This document shows positions 30,324 through 41,357 of a stretch of DNA of 64,000 nucleotides, in pieces. The stretch is taken from positions 682,001 to 746,000 of the forward strand of contig CM061093.1 of assembly GCA_030770545.1 (NCBI GenBank), written 5' to 3'. Each line of letters starts with the position of its first letter. Position 1 is the first letter of the stretch. Under the pieces are notes generated by a model that saw nothing but the letters and a program-made list of their open reading frames with translations, was not told where the DNA came from and did not search any database. Position numbers and translations under genes: made by a program. Source of the stretch: Macropodus opercularis. Taxonomy: Eukaryota; Chordata; Actinopteri; Anabantiformes; Osphronemidae.

Positions 30324-33320
30324 CTACTGTAAAGGGGCACGGGACAGTGTGTCTGCCAAAATGTTTTCACAACCCTTCTTGTGGATAATCTCCAAATTAT
30401 AATTCTGGACAATAAGGGACCAGCGCATCAGCCGACGATTGTTGTTATACATCCTGGGCAGAAACACTAAAGGATTATGATCTGTGAAGACCTTCACAGG
30501 TTTAGAGGAGGATCCTACGTAAACCTCAAAGTGTTGCAGAGCCCACAAGAGAGCTAAAGTCTCCTTCTCAATAGTGGAGTACTTGAGTTGGTGTTTATCA
30601 AACTTCCTTGAAAAATAACTTACGGGATGGTCAATGCTCTGGTTATCCTCTTGGAGAAGTACAGCTCCTGCGCCTACTGCACTGGCATCAACTTCCAGTT
30701 TGAAAGGCAGAGCAAAGTTTGGAGCAGACAGAACAGGAGTGCAACAAAGAATTCTTTTAAGACTGAGAAATGACTGTTGACACTCGTCTGGCCAACAGAA
30801 CGGCCTTGCAGGACTAGTCAGGGCAGTTAGAGGTGCAGCAATTGATGAGAAGTTCTTACAGAATCTCCGATAGTACCCCGCCATCCCCAGGAAACGTCTC
30901 AGCTCCCTCCTTGTAGTAGGAATCGGAAACTGAGCAAGAGCAGAGACCTTCACCGTTGATGGGCATACTCGTCCACCTCCCACCTGCTGACCAAGATAGA
31001 GAACAGTGCCTTTGCCAAACTCACACTTGGCAAGGTTTAAAGTTAGGTTTGCAGAAGCCAGACGGGTGAATACTTCCTTTAAGGTGCTTATGTGGGTTGA
31101 CCAGTCAGCACTGTATACAACAATGTCATCCAGATATGCCCTGCAGTTGGGGAGATTCCCTAATACCTTTGTAATTAGCCGTTGAAATGTTGCTGGGGCA
31201 TTACAGAGACCAAAGGGCATAACTGTATATTGCAAGAAAGAATCTGGAGTTACAAAGGCAGAAATTTCAGATGCTCTAGGTGTTAATGGAACCTGCCAAT
31301 ATCCTTTTAGCATGTCAAGTTTAGTAATAAACAATGCAGGCCCAATTTCATCAATGCAATCATCGATCAAAGGTAAAGGATGAGCATCTGTGACTGTAAC
31401 AGAGTTCACTTTACGAAAGTCAGTGCAGAATCTAGGGCTCCCATCTGCCTTAGTGTCCAAGAGACAGGGGGAACTCCATGCACTTGAGCTTGGCACGGCA
31501 AATCCATGTTGAATGAGGTAATCGACTTCTTTCCTCATTATCTCTCTTTTCAGAGGGTTTACTCTATAAGCATGTTGCTTAATGGGCGTGGCCTTAGACA
31601 AGACAATATCATGTTCAATGATAGTTTGTGATGGCACATCATGAAAGAGGGATGGAAAATCCTGTATGAGGGTCATCACACTGGCCACCTGTTGATCACT
31701 AAGTTGGGATAAATACTGGGTTAGATTTGACAGGATTTCTGAGTTATTTAATCTGGCTCCTTGTGGCTCAGCACCTCTTAGGATGAGCCCATCCTCATCG
31801 GATGGAACACTTGTCCTTGACACAGAAACCACGGGTGCAACACTGACATTCTGAGGCGTCCCGTTTGGGTTTGTTCGTTTGTGGTACAACTTCAACATGT
31901 TGATGTGACATACCCTGGTTGGGCGCCTGCGGTCAGGAGTCTGGATTAGATAATTTGTGTTACTGAGCTTTTCCTGCACAACATATGGGCCAGAAAATTT
32001 AACAGACAAAGCTGAGCCAGGTATGGGAAGAAGAACTAAAACTTTGTCACCTGGTTGAAAGGAGCGATTAATGGCCTTTCGATCAAAATGGGTCTTCATT
32101 TTCTTCTGTGATGAAGTGAGAGTTAGTCTAGCCAGAGCATAGGCTTTCTGGAGCCGTTCACGTAAGGTTTTCACATACTCTGGTATGGGTGTACTTGACA
32201 CCTCCGGGAGAACCAGCCTTTCCTTTAGGACTTTCAAAGGTCCTCTCATCTCACGTCCAAATACCAGTTCAGCAGGGCTGTACCCCAATGACTCCTGAAC
32301 AGCTTCACGACAAGCAAACAACACAAATGGGATGCTTTCATCCCAATCTTTCTGGACCTCCAAACAGTATTTTCTCAGCATGCTCTTCATTGTTTGGTGA
32401 AAGCGTTCCAGCGCTCCCTGGCTTTCCGGATGATATGAACTAGAGGTTACATGAGCTATTTCTAAAGTTTTAAGAGCATGAGCAAACACCCTGGATTTGA
32501 AATTAGTTCCCTGATCGGTTTGAACCGTTCTAGGAAGACCAAAGGTAGAAAAAAAACTTTACCAGAGCCTTGATGATGATCTGGGCTGTGATTCTGCGTA
32601 ATGGAATGGCTTCAGGATACCTGGAAGATGCACACATAATTGTTAGTAAAAACTGATTCCCAGCTTTTGTCCTGGGCAAGGGTCCCACACAATCAATAAT
32701 TACCCGCTCAAAAGGGGGGTCTATTACAGGAATCGGTACTAGAGGAGCAGGAGGAATTACTTGGTTCGGCTTACCAGCCATTTGGCAAGTGTGGCATGTT
32801 CGGCAGTAGTCTATAACGTCTTTCTTAAGTCCTGGCCAGAAGAAGTGTTTTAGAATTTTATCATAAGTTTTAGTAATTCCTAAATGTCCAGACCTCATGT
32901 GGTCATGGGCTAAAGCCAAAACCTGGTCATGGAAAACCGTTGGTACTACTACCTGATACACAAAACAGTCTGTACTGCCTGAGGACTTGCCAGACCACCT
33001 CCTAATGAGTAGACCCTCACTGTAAAGGTAATTAACATTACTCTGCCCAGGGCTCGGCGTACTAGCTACTGAGGAGTGACACCTTGATAAGGTCACATCA
33101 TTGTTCTGTTTTTTTATGAACTCCTCACGAGAGACTGGCAGTTGTAATAGTGCAGAGGGTGGAACCTCTATGGATGAGGTTGTGGCTCTATTAATAATTT
33201 TTGATTTGGAAATGTCGGAAACAGGATCCTGCTCAATGACCATAAAGAAGTCAGACAAATCAGGGCCATACCTTTTTGATTGAGCTCTTGTCACTGCACA
33301 ATGAGGAAAAACATCAGATT
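30324..33320 (-). pseudogene. pol: Gypsy pol: integrase, then RT and RNase H
   Basis: Two long frames, 32530-33294 and 30324-32489, separated only by one extra base in an A8 run (32549-32556, plus strand). The first holds the integrase zinc-binding region (HMRSGHLG, CRTCHTCQ) and the first catalytic Asp (IIDCVGPLP). The second catalytic Asp lies in the gap just past the frame break, and YHPESQGALERF in the second frame carries the Glu. A GPY-type block (KFSGPYVV) ends the integrase. RT follows (LDMLKGYWQVPL, MPFGLCNAPATFQR, active site YLDDIVVYS), then RNase H (LEVDASAVGAGAVL, TDHNPLVF) to the stop at 30324. The pol phase overlaps the gag end by about 30 bp in a +1 phase. The 33294 start is not ATG, so pol is probably made as a Gag-Pol fusion. 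Confidence 0.88.
32549..32556 (-). other. A8 homopolymer that breaks the pol frame
   Basis: Eight A's on the plus strand, where seven would keep the integrase core in frame. This may be a real mutation or a base-count error in the assembly. Confidence 0.7.
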
Positions 33321-33322
33321 GA

Positions 33323-35076
33323 TCATGTTCTGGGGTGACTCATATCCAGCTGATCCACCATTTCAGGGATAGGCATCACCTGGCCTCCAGCAAGGTCATT
33401 ACCAAGGATGAAATCCACACCCTTAATTGGCAAGACTGGACGAACAGCAATTTTCACCAACCCGTTCACTAGAGTTGATTGAACATAAACCTGGTGCAAA
33501 GGAACTAAAACAATGCCCATCTCCACTCCTTGAATAATAACACTAGACTGACAAGATGAAACATCAGAGAAGGGCAAGATCCCCTCTTGGATTACTGACT
33601 GGGAAGCTCCTGTATCCCTAAGTATTTTAACTGGGCACTGATCTTTGGGATCTCCAGTCAACGACACAAATCCATCAAAAATGAATGGTTTAAAACACAG
33701 ATCTGGTCCATCAAGGCAGGGGCTTAAGCGCCTGGAATTGATTCCACCCCTTATGAAGCCCACACCTTTTGGCTGGAGCGAAGGAGATTGCTGCTTACGC
33801 TTCAAGGACAAACAGTCTGCAATCCAATGACCTTTTTTATGACAATAGAAGCACTCACGGTCATTACGGGCAGGCAGTGGCAGCACCGCTGGATTGCTAA
33901 CAGAAGAACCTTGCTCAAGCTTAGCCAAACGTTGTCCTGAAGGTTTAACTGAGGGAGAAGCAAATACATTCTTGTGAGTCAAAACAAATTCATCCGCTAG
34001 AGTGGCAGCTTTTGAGAGTGAAGATACTTTCTGCTCATTTAAGAACATTGCCAACTTTTCTGGCAACGAACCCCTAAAATCCTCCATTAGGATTAATTCA
34101 CGTAGTGCTGCCATATCCTTAACACCACTAGCAGCACACCATTTGTCGAACAGAACCCCCTTCTCATGTGCAAACTCTACAAACGTTTGATGACTGTTCC
34201 TTTTATGACCCCGAAACTTCTGCCTATAAGCTTCAGGTACAAGTTCATAGGCACGCAAAATTGTGTCCTTCAGCACTCCATATTGTAAGCTCTCCTCCAA
34301 TGATAGAGACGACACCACCTCCTGAGCTCTCCCTTCCAGTTTGCACTGGAGCAGAATGGACCACATCTCTTTAGGCCAACTCAAAGCAGTGGCTATCTTT
34401 TCAAAGGCAGTGAAGTAGGAATCTACCTCAGACTCACGAAATGTAGGCACCAAGGCAACATGTCTACCCACATCAAAGTGTTCTTGTGCTCTCCGAGGGA
34501 CCTCTGCAGGAGGCTGACTTAGTGAAGAAATTTTCATAGCTTCAACCTCAAGTTCTTTTAACCGAATTTCTTTATCTATGTCTAGCTTGTGCATCTTTAA
34601 TCTAAGTTCATTGTCAGCTTGACGCACCTTATCTCGCTCTTGCGCCTCCAATTGCAAACGAAGCAAACGCACCTTCAGCTTTGCATCAGCACTGGAACCA
34701 CGCACCTCAGGAGAAAATGGTTCAAAACGGGGCAGGGTGGCTGGAGGACCTTCAGGTTTAGCCCGGCCATCTACTGGTGTAATTGGGACAGTCAGGTCAT
34801 CAGGTCCAGCAGGTAAAAGGGACACACTCACTCCCAGAGGACCAGGAGGAGGATCGTGAAGTGAAACATCAGCCATAGATGTGCCAGGACTACTATGGAG
34901 AATGTCTAACTCAGTTAGTCTCTCTATCACTACCTGCTTTATAACTGTTTTCACACTTGACCTGGAGACTGAGATGTCAAAATAAGCAGCAATGCTTAAC
35001 AAATCATCCAAATCATCACAATTCAATCAAGTCAAGGCTAGGGTGATTGATGAAGTGTTGTAAATCGAAACTCATT
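33323..35076 (-). CDS. gag: Gypsy Gag with zinc knuckle and protease
   Basis: The open frame 33323-35026 (567 codons) has a charged coiled-coil-like region (about residues 115-170, rich in KLKVRLLRLQLEAQERDK-type repeats), a capsid-like domain (about residues 190-360), a CCHC knuckle (CFYCHKKGHWIADC, about residue 395) and an aspartic-protease active site (LRDTGASQSV, about residue 470), ending near residue 567. No ATG opens this frame: the likely start is the ATG at 35074-35076 in another phase, and the two phases would join at about 35020-35026, so one base appears to be gained or lost there. Gag forms the particle; the protease lies in the same frame as Gag, as in many fish Gypsy elements. 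Confidence 0.85.
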
Positions 35077-35147
35077 TTGTCACCTTACAACAGTAACCAA
35101 CAAAAGACTGCTCTGGTCACTAATCTCTTCCTCGGGAAATGTAGGTT

Positions 35148-35165
35148 ATCCCGGACGAGCCCCCA
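35148..35165 (-). promoter_or_regulatory. tRNA-Pro-type primer binding site
   Basis: The minus strand reads tgggggctcgtccgggat, 18 of 18 bases equal to the tRNA-Pro primer site known from murine leukaemia virus, placed 4 bp inside the 5' LTR. Confidence 0.88.
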
Positions 35166-35169
35166 TTAG

Positions 35170-35859
35170 TGTTACGCCCCCTCTCAGTCTGGCTCGGTCT
35201 AGAGGGAAGAGGAGGCCCTAACACTAAGTAACCACAGGAGCAGTCAGTGTTTAGTGGATACCGTTTGTTTATTGGTGCACAAATGAGGTATGGATCAGGA
35301 CACAAGTACAGGGTAAGAGGACTGGTCCACAGCTGTGCCAAATGAAAGAACTGAACAAAACAAAACAGGGCCTGTCTATCTAACTAGTCAGAGAACAAAA
35401 TTAACAAAAAGGCCTGTCTACCTACTCTACAAAACAGCAGGTTCAAAACATTACAGGGGGAGCAGCAGCTGTCTTACCTGGTGTGTCTAACAGAAGTTTC
35501 AGCTGCGTGTTGCATGTGTACAGGGTACCCCCAACTTACCTAGACCCAGCCTCTTACCACTGAACGGTCTCAAGGTAGAACAAACAAAAAGCCTAGCCAG
35601 CAGCACCTGGTCAAAAGGTGGCAAAACAAAACAAAGGCTAGCTTCAGGTAGTAGCAACATGGACGTCTGCTCAGGACAGGAAGGGCAGAGAGAGAGAGAG
35701 ACTCCTCCCACTCAGTCTGAACCTTATGTAGGCTGCTGCAGATGCTGGTTGGTTCCAGTCAGTATAAACAGGCCAATCAGGCGGTGTGATCCTGGGGAGA
35801 GATGACAAACAGCACAGACAAAACTACAGTCTCCTCCCTCGCCTTCCTGGCACGTAACA
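35170..35859 (-). repeat. Gypsy 5' LTR
   Basis: Same limits as the other LTR (tgttacgccc to cacgtaaca). Followed by the target duplication cccaa. Confidence 0.92.
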
Positions 35860-37025
35860 CCCAACAATTCCCACATAGAGCAAGCTTTTAATTGAAGCCA
35901 ATCAATAAACTGTACATTTTATTAGCAACAGTGGAGAGGAAAAACTTCCTCTCTAATGAGGAAGAAACCTCCAGCAGACCCAGCCTCAGTGTGGGCGGCC
36001 ATCTGCCTTGACCGGTTGGGGTGAGGGGATAGAGAAGAGAGAAAAGAACACAACCACAACAACAAAACAAGCAGCAACAGAACATAGGTAAGGTTGGTTG
36101 GACCAGCAACTGAACACTGGAGACACACGACTCTGAGTCTGATGATACCTGTAGATGAGGATAGAGAGAGACAGAAGGGGACAAGCACAACTAGGAGAGA
36201 AAAGAGACAAAGTTAGTCACATGTGGACATGGAGACATGTTGGCGGATAGAAGAAAAAGAGAAAAAAAGAGCTCAGTGAATGAAGGACGTCCCCCAGCTT
36301 AACTAAGAGATGGTTTAGAGTGACCAGAACCATCTCTAACTATATGAGGTTGGAGGCTTTTTAGAGAGTTATTGGGACATCCTATAAGTAGCGAGTTACA
36401 GTAGTCCAACCTAGAGGTAACAAATGCATGGATTAATTTTTCAGCATCACTCTGTGAGAGGATGCTCCTAATTTTCGCAATATTCCTCAGGTGGAAGTAG
36501 GCGGTTCTAGAGATTTCTTTAATATATGGTGTAAAGGACAGAGCTTGGTCAACAATGATACCAAGGTTCCTCACAGTAGAACTTGAAGCTAACGTTATGT
36601 CATCCAGAGTAACAATCTGATTCAATAATGAGTCTCTCTGGTTTTTAGCACCAACTATAATAACCTCAGTTGTAGAAAGTTATGGGACATCCAGGATTTG
36701 ATATCATTTAAACAAGTTTAAAGTTTGACTAATTGGTTTGTTTCCTCTGGTTTCATGGACAAATATAACTGAGTATCATCTGCATAGCAGTGAAAATTTT
36801 TGTTTTCTAATAATATTACCAAGGGAAGTTCGAGTCCTCTGCTTAAGGCTGCGGATCTCTGAGTTATACCATGGAGCCAACCTCCTCTGATTTACTGGCT
36901 TCTTCTTCAGAGGAGCAACAGTGCAAAATTGTACACAGTAAAGCTGCAGCATCATCAACAAGACCATCTACCTGCTCATTATTCAGATGACTGCTCTCCT
37001 CTGTGTAGCTACAAGGGAATGAGTC
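35860..37025 (-). mobile_element. L2-clade LINE, right part of the Gypsy target
   Basis: Continues the L2 tail of 29497-29595: 3' UTR (35865-36340), RT C terminus (36299-36625, TVRNLGIIVDQALSFTPYI) and, after an internal deletion, part of the EN-RT linker (36776-36967, LKKKPVNQRRLAPWYNSEI). It ends at about 37025. Confidence 0.85.
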
Positions 37026-37158
37026 ACAAGATGATAGTGAAAATATGTTTCACTACTTTTCTCAAATATAATACAACAACAAAGTCATCGTAATATGGCA
37101 ACCTGATGTATGTCAGTACACTTTCCTCCATATGAAAGTACTTCACATTCATGGACAG

Positions 37159-37977
37159 TGTTACGGCCCCAGGCCTTGTGTGTGTGTGCGTGTGTGGTTG
37201 GTTGTTTGTTTTGTTTATGTTGCAGGGAGGTTCTGGATTGGCCGGTGGGTACAGAGGGAGAAGAATGAGATGCACGCAGGACTGTGGCAGAGCCTGCTCC
37301 TGGTTGGTGGCTAGAAGCAGGGATTCCACCCCTGGCTGCTATTGGGCCCTTTGGTTTCACGCCTGACCAATCACCTGCAGACCATTAAAGGAGGACCAAT
37401 CATAAGAGCTGCGGCTGAAGACAGTCGAGGACTGCCCCGGTGGAGAGTAGACACCTGTGCCTCTGTGGTCTACTAGGATTCGGTTTTTTGTTGGGTAATG
37501 TTGTTTTTCGTTGGCTGGACTACAGAAGGGAGCCAGGATAGGGCTAGACACATCTACATTCACACCTTCATCCAGACACCAACGATACATGTCATCCTCC
37601 CTTTGCACCAACACTACAGGGGTTACTGATGTATAGATACACTAGGGTCTAGACATGCTACACCCATGTTTATGTTTGGTGAGAGAGGGTAGATTAATTA
37701 GGCAGAGTTTATGTTCCTAGAGGTTTCCTTTGTTTAAACTAGGCAGACGGTGAAGTGGGTGGGCAGCTAGTCTCCTTTGGTTTTGTTTTGTGTAGCACCC
37801 TCATCCAGCGCTCCCTGGTACCAGTTTGTTTATTTCTTTTTGAAAAGGTATGTAAGAAAATAAACTTCTAGTCATACCTGAAACCTTATTCAGTGGTGTG
37901 TCTTATGTTGAGTGTTTTAATTTGCCTATTGGCTTATGTTGCGTCTCAGCCTGTGGGCGTGAGCCAAGGACGTAACA
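37159..37977 (+). mobile_element. Solo LTR of a Gypsy-type element
   Basis: Limits tgttacggccc and ggacgtaaca; perfect 5-bp target duplication gacag at 37154-37158 and 37978-37982. AATAAA lies at about 37859 and a GT-rich run near the start. It has the same terminal bases (tgttacg...cgtaaca) as the Gmr1-type LTR but a different body. No internal region is present, so it arose by LTR-LTR recombination. Confidence 0.85.
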
Positions 37978-37982
37978 GACAG

Positions 37983-39099
37983 ATCAGAATCTTTCTGTAT
38001 ATTCCTTGCTCTCTGGAAACACATGGCTATAAAAAGAAAGGTTCCTTGCATTTGTATACTTTCCCTGCAATGTATTCTACTCATTCAATGATAAAGTTTT
38101 CAACCAAAACCACTTCATTCATAAATTTGATGCATGGATTTCTCTTTAAAGGTTTGACAAAAATTCCATCTATGGACAACACTTTAAATTGGTGTACTTC
38201 CCCATTAACGGACTTTGGCACTGGTCCATCTTCCTGTTCAAGTCTATATGCTTTATGTGTTTGAAGATCAGGACTAGAGTTCACATGATCAAATTCAGAC
38301 AAACTATGGGTCAGGGCATTGCATGGTCCCCTAACCCATAAATATTTTGTTTAGTAATTTTCAATTTGTGACAAATATCGATTCACACTTGCCATATATT
38401 ATTTTAAAAATATGTTTCTTGAGAGTACATCAGATCAGTGGCGTTCAAATATTTCCCTGTTACAGTAAGTAGGCCATGTCCATGCACCCCAGCATGTACC
38501 TATACCCTTGTACTCTCTCTCCCATGTCTGTAAAATTATTCCCAATCTCCTGTTAAGGAGTAATGCTGATGGTGTTGCAGATCTGGCACATCTTTACATG
38601 ATTTTTCATCATGTCTCGTAAGAAGGGGTGCCATCAATGACATAGGTTTCTGTCCATCTGTTTATGGCCTAAGTGCCCTAGTCCGTGTGACCTTCAGCAC
38701 TGGGTAGAGTGATGCTGCAGCAGGAGGCGCAATCGGCAGAGGAGCCAGTCTCTTATCATAGGGGGGCAGTGGTGTCGGTCTTTTCCCGGGAACCTGCTCC
38801 TGGTTCACTCTGTCTCCACACTGACAACTGAAGGAATCTAAATAGTTAAGTAGTAGTTAAAATAGTAGTCGAAATAGTAGGATGCAGGCAGAAAACAGAA
38901 CAAGCCGAATGCATTAAAGTATAGTTTGAAACACACAATTTAGAGAGTAGTAGAAGAGCACCAAGTCACAGATCATCAAACCTTATGTAAAGGATGGGGT
39001 CTAAGCAGAAAATCAGATACGTAGGGAGTGAAACATGTGAATGTCTGTAGAAGGAGTGTGCTTAAATCCATAGGTTATGGGCCCACACAGCAACGGAGA
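37983..39099. other. Unassigned; possible retroviral gag scrap on the minus strand
   Basis: The only hint is a minus-strand proline-rich stretch at about 38690-38800 with a PPY motif (LPPYDKRLAPLP), as found in the p12/late-domain region of some retroviral Gag proteins. The rest shows no recognisable feature. Confidence 0.3.
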
Positions 39100-39252
39100 A
39101 GACCACCAATAAAGCATCCATGGAGACGAACACCAGACCACGGCACCAGGATCCGGTTACACCACAGAAAGATGCTCTGTCCAGCATAAAAGTGTGGGTC
39201 GAGGGACAGACAGTGTCAGTCAGACTTCGTGCCCTGACTATATGCTGTATGG
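39100..39252 (+). repeat. LTR-like repeat, left part of the hAT target
   Basis: 39180-39252 together with 41298-41345 matches, inverted, 54545-54660 (shared aaaagtgtgggtcg, acttcgtgccctgactatat and ctgacccaggcctgta). The hAT at 39253 split it. The TATA-like cataaaagtg and a downstream AATAAAAG in the other copy suggest an LTR. Confidence 0.6.
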
Positions 39253-41297
39253 CAGGGGTGGCGAACACGCGGCTCTCGAGCCGCATGCGGCTCCCGGCCA
39301 AAATGAATGCGGCTCTTTGGATTTTGTTATGCTGCTTCTGAGGAGGGACCTCTGAGCCCGTAGTCCCGCCCCCAGGCTTTTTACCCTCACTCAAAATGGC
39401 TAAATGCAAAGCTAAACGAAAATATGAAGATGAACACAGGACATTTTTGGAAGAATGGGAAGATGCTTTCTTCTTTATTGAACGGAATGGGAAAGCGCTG
39501 TGTTTAATATGCAATACTATGATATCACATTTCAAGGCTTCAAATCTTCAGCGTCATTTTAGCACTCTCCATGCTAATATTGACAAGGAATTACCCAAAG
39601 GTACTGAACAAGCAAAAAGTGAGCACCTTGAAAAGCCAGGTAAAAAGACAGTCTCAAATGTTTCAGCAATTAACCAAGCATGGAGAAACTGTGACCCTTG
39701 CATCCTATAAAGTGCCGTGGAACATTGCCCGTGCTAAAAAACCATACAATGAGGGGGAGATTCTAAAACAGTGTTTTGCGGATGTAAATGTAACCTTGGC
39801 TCCAGACAATAAAAAACTCAAAGACTCCATCAATGATCTCCAGCTGTCACGGCACACAGTTGAAACCAGAATAGCAGACATAAATAATGTGATTGAGTCA
39901 GATCTACACGCAGACTCGGACGCATGTGCTTATTTTAGTGTTGCAATAGACGAGTCATGCGACGTACAAGACAAACCACAGTTGGCAATATTTGCGCGAA
40001 TGGTTTCGGAGGACTGCGTGATTAAAGAAGAGCTTCTCGACATTGTCGCATGACAGAACTCGCGGTTCTGCCGTTTTTAAAAAAACCGAATATTTCTTTT
40101 GAAAAACTCACCGCAATACGGATGGACTTGTGGGTCTTTGTAAAGGTGATGACGCCTTTCCTGAATTTTGGAACTTCCACTGCATCATCCATCGTGAGCA
40201 ACTTGTGTCCAAAACACTGAATTTAGACCACGTTATGAAGCCTGTGATGGAGATTGTGAACTACATCCGTACGCATGCCCTTAATCACCGGAAATTCAAG
40301 AACCTCATTGCAGAACTTGACGCAGACTTGCCCAGTGACCTGCCACTGGATCTCAAGAGGCAAAGTAGTTTTGTGCTTTTTTGAGCTTTTGGAAACAGTT
40401 AAATTGTTTATGGCAGAGAAGAACAAAACGTACCCTTTCAGACCCCGAGTGGCTTATGGATTTGGCATTTTTAGTGGTCATGCTTTCACACTTGGATAAA
40501 CTAATGTGGACCTGCAGGGGAAATTAAAAACTCTTCCTGAGCTGACACAAAGTGTATTCTCCTTTGTAAACAAACATTCAAAACAGCAATCTATCCCATT
40601 TTCCTTCTTTGCGCAGCACCCTGCAGAAGACTGGTGTTAAAACAGATATAGCTGGATACGTGAAACAACTTACACAACTGCAAGAGAAGTTTACTTTGCA
40701 GTTTGAGGACTTGGACCAAAAAAGACCACAGATCACTTTTCTCATCGACCCGTTTAATGCCGACACTGACTGCCTGAAAACCCCACTTGTTACTGATGAG
40801 GCAGCGAGTGAACTAGATATGATCGAGCTACGCGAGGACGATAGACTGAAATCTCTTTTGAAGGAAGGCCATGTTACGTTTTGGAGAGCTGTGCCAACTG
40901 AAAAATACCTGTGTGTAAAAAGAGCCGCTCTCAATCTGCTGTCTATGTTTTCGTCAACATACGTCTGTGAGAAGCTGTTTTCTACTTTGAAACACGTGAA
41001 ATCAAAGCACCGGTCCATTCTGACTGACACTCATGTAAAGGAACTGCTCCGATTTGCAGAAGATTACTGAAAACAAAAGATGCCAGAAATCCCACTGAGA
41101 TTATCATCCCATCACTCCAACAAGGTAACAAAAAACACCTGACTGAGCATGTTATATTATGTGTTTAATATATTATTGTTAAAATTATATGCTTTTGTGT
41201 GAGTGTTTGTCTGTTTTGGCAGGTCACTGCGTGGTGTGGCTCTCTGACTCTCACAATTGACTCAATTTTTTTGTGTCGAACTTGTTTGCCACCCCTG
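39253..41297 (+). mobile_element. Full-length hAT transposon with 8-bp target duplication
   Basis: 2045 bp from CAGGGGTGGCGAAC to GTTTGCCACCCCTG, flanked by the perfect duplication ctgtatgg (39245-39252 and 41298-41305). Eight-base duplications and CAGGGG...CCCCTG ends are diagnostic of hAT/Charlie elements. The left terminus has a short hairpin (gcggctctcgagccgc). The transposase gene is broken, so the copy is dead but structurally complete. Confidence 0.93.
39396..41070 (+). pseudogene. hAT transposase with BED-type zinc finger
   Basis: The start is ATG 39396. Residues about 30-65 form a BED-like finger (CLICNT, then HFSTLH). Frame changes divide the gene into 39396-39690, 39640-40053, 40130-40384 and 40609-41070. 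The second frame contains FSVAIDESCDVQDKPQLA, which holds the first catalytic Asp of the RNase H-like fold; the last frame ends in the hAT dimerisation block (STYVCEKLFSTLKHVKSKHRS). Part of the core between about 40050 and 40130, and more after 40384, is missing or shifted. The protein resembles the family from which vertebrate GTF2IRD2/ZBED-like domesticated genes arose. It cannot act as it stands. Confidence 0.85.
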
Positions 41298-41357
41298 CTG
41301 TATGGTATAGGGACAGACTGACCCAGGCCTGTAAAATTATTATTGTTCAAGTTTGAA
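41298..41357 (+). repeat. LTR-like repeat, right part of the hAT target
   Basis: Continues the repeat of 39100-39252 after the duplicated ctgtatgg, until an L2 copy begins at about 41358. Confidence 0.55.

Larger units (their letters stand above)
29596..35859 (-). mobile_element. Young Gmr1-type Ty3/Gypsy retrotransposon, near-complete
   Basis: 6264 bp with 5-bp target duplications cccaa (29591-29595 and 35860-35864). Its two LTRs (692 and 690 bp) appear identical by eye except for one AG step in a dinucleotide run. Minus-strand order is LTR, primer site, gag with zinc knuckle and protease, integrase, reverse transcriptase, RNase H, polypurine tract, LTR. Integrase ahead of RT is the reverse of normal Gypsy order and is the mark of the Gmr1 group first described from cod. 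Coding is open apart from three one-base frame breaks. Confidence 0.92.
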
